From LZORAL124-50-18 sp051208045 (lineage in GTDB: Bacteria; Pseudomonadota; Gammaproteobacteria; Pseudomonadales; Oleiphilaceae): a DNA stretch of 23,690 nucleotides. The first letter of the stretch is position 1, and every line of letters starts with the position of its first letter. The notes beneath the pieces are model-generated. The model saw only the letters and a program-made list of their open reading frames with translations. It had not been told where the DNA came from and ran no database searches. Made by a program: the position numbers and the translations under genes. The stretch spans positions 1-23,690 of the forward strand of contig JBPJFY010000026.1 in NCBI GenBank assembly GCA_051208045.1, given 5' to 3'. This document shows, piece after piece, positions 23,085-23,690 of this stretch.

Positions 23085-23174
23085 CGCAAACTCGTTTTTT
23101 GTTTGTATGGAAACTACAATTAAACGAGTTTTCGCTCTTGAATCAATAGGTTATATCAAAACTTCAACAACCCC
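22654..23174 (-). mobile_element. Internally deleted IS5-family element
   Basis: A 521-bp element bounded by imperfect inverted repeats: GGGGCTGTTGAC at 22654-22665 and, on the minus strand, GGGGTTGTTGAA at 23174-23163 (10 of 12 match). Both ends are flanked by TA, a likely 2-bp target duplication. Complete IS5-group elements are usually around 800 bp or more, so several hundred bases are missing. Between the transposase start and the right end lies a perfect 10-bp inverted repeat (AAACTCGTTT at 23088-23097, AAACGAGTTT at 23122-23131). Confidence 0.75.
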
Positions 23175-23268
23175 TAGAGATATGCGGGAAAAAACGTATA
23201 ACCATTCAGTTTAGATTCAGACTTTGCTTGGCATGATGAGCCAATAATCCACTGTTAGGGAAAACAAT

Positions 23269-23625
23269 ATGAAAATTCTGAAAAATAATACGCGTTTTTT
23301 GGCCTGCATGCTGACTGGTTTAATCAGCTTGATAATTTCATCGTCTAGTTTTGCAGACGATAGTAGTCAGGACCGTTATCAAAACCAACTGAACAATTTG
23401 ATAATTTTGAATTACCTAGTTTACTTGCAAAATAAGCAGCACCAAAATCGATATAAGCACGACAGTCGATATGAACACCAAAATCATCGTAAGCAATCTC
23501 ACAAACATGTCGAGTCAGAAGAGCCTTGCTATAGTACTAACGTGAGCTGGCGGGTTTGGAAGCCTAGGAGCCTGTCGGACTTAAGTGCGCGATTGCTGCA
23601 CAGTGCGTTTCCTGACTGTAATTGA
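23269..23625 (+). CDS. Small secreted His/Lys-rich protein, possibly altered at its C-terminus
   Basis: I do not recognise a family. The 118-residue product starts with a clear signal peptide (MKILKNNTRFLACMLTGLIS, hydrophobic core, likely cleavage after SSSFA). A polar, Asn/Gln/His/Lys/Tyr-rich segment follows (about 35-83, with repeated RY, H and NQ), then CYSTNVSWRVWKPR. From about position 23560 the DNA (GGAGCCTGTCGGACTTAA) looks like an insertion-sequence end, so the last 20 or so residues may be foreign. AGGG lies eight bases before the ATG. An inverted repeat TTGGC-7 bp-GCCAA (23228-23244) lies upstream and could be an operator. The function is unknown. Confidence 0.5.
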   Translation: MKILKNNTRFLACMLTGLISLIISSSSFADDSSQDRYQNQLNNLIILNYLVYLQNKQHQNRYKHDSRYEHQNHRKQSHKHVESEEPCYSTNVSWRVWKPRSLSDLSARLLHSAFPDCN

Positions 23626-23690
23626 ACGGAAAAAGCAGATTGCAAACCTACTTAGCCTCTTGATACGCATTTCACGTCCCTCAACGAGCA

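Overview
The window looks like a gammaproteobacterial chromosome segment of moderate G+C. The evidence is the protein families, an E. coli-type rRNA leader (boxB, boxA, boxC), and a cytochrome oxidase gene order (coxB-coxA-small protein-ctaG-ctaE / DUF2909 / SURF1 - thioredoxin-like protein - ctaA - ctaB) like the one known near the origin in Pseudomonas. I cannot name the species.

Layout, left to right. (1) Positions 1-420 hold the promoter and leader of a minus-strand rRNA operon whose 16S gene lies beyond the left edge. Two near-consensus sigma70 promoters, a boxB hairpin, boxA and boxC are visible. (2) Positions 562-3142 are a minus-strand housekeeping operon: CoA pyrophosphatase (NUDIX), gamma carbonic anhydrase-like protein, DUF1289 protein and PurT. 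A zinc-ribbon NUDIX hydrolase diverges from it and converges with a small YqfO/NIF3-like gene. (3) Positions 4112-4632 are an AT-rich gap with paired DnaA-box-like sites and a terminator, followed by a DUF2505 protein and a divergent LysR regulator. (4) Positions 6251-7914 hold a good sigma70 promoter overlapped by a Fur-box-like operator. It leads into an unrecognised 62-residue protein and then a 452-residue heme-copper oxidase subunit I homologue that keeps the heme ligands but appears to have lost the CuB histidine pair. (5) Positions 7934-16176 hold a complete aa3-type cytochrome c oxidase set: subunits I, II (with a fused cytochrome c domain) and III, Cox11/CtaG, SURF1, heme O and heme A synthases, and small membrane proteins. 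(6) Positions 16601-22321 are a minus-strand hoxF-U-Y-H-W operon for an NAD-linked bidirectional [NiFe] hydrogenase (group 3d type), ending in a CBS-domain gene. (7) Positions 22400-23690 hold a three-copy 13-bp repeat upstream of hoxF, relics of two insertion sequences, and a small secreted histidine-rich protein whose 3' end may have been altered by another mobile element.

Taken together, the central and right parts describe respiratory flexibility. Hox can exchange electrons between H2 and NAD(H), and the aa3 oxidase reduces O2. A possible FNR/Anr site lies upstream of coxB and a Fur-type site lies upstream of the unusual oxidase homologue, so oxygen and iron are the likely control signals. 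No hyp maturation genes are in the window, so the hydrogenase would need them from elsewhere. The best candidate for something undescribed is the Fur-box-controlled pair of small cysteine-rich protein plus CuB-less oxidase homologue.
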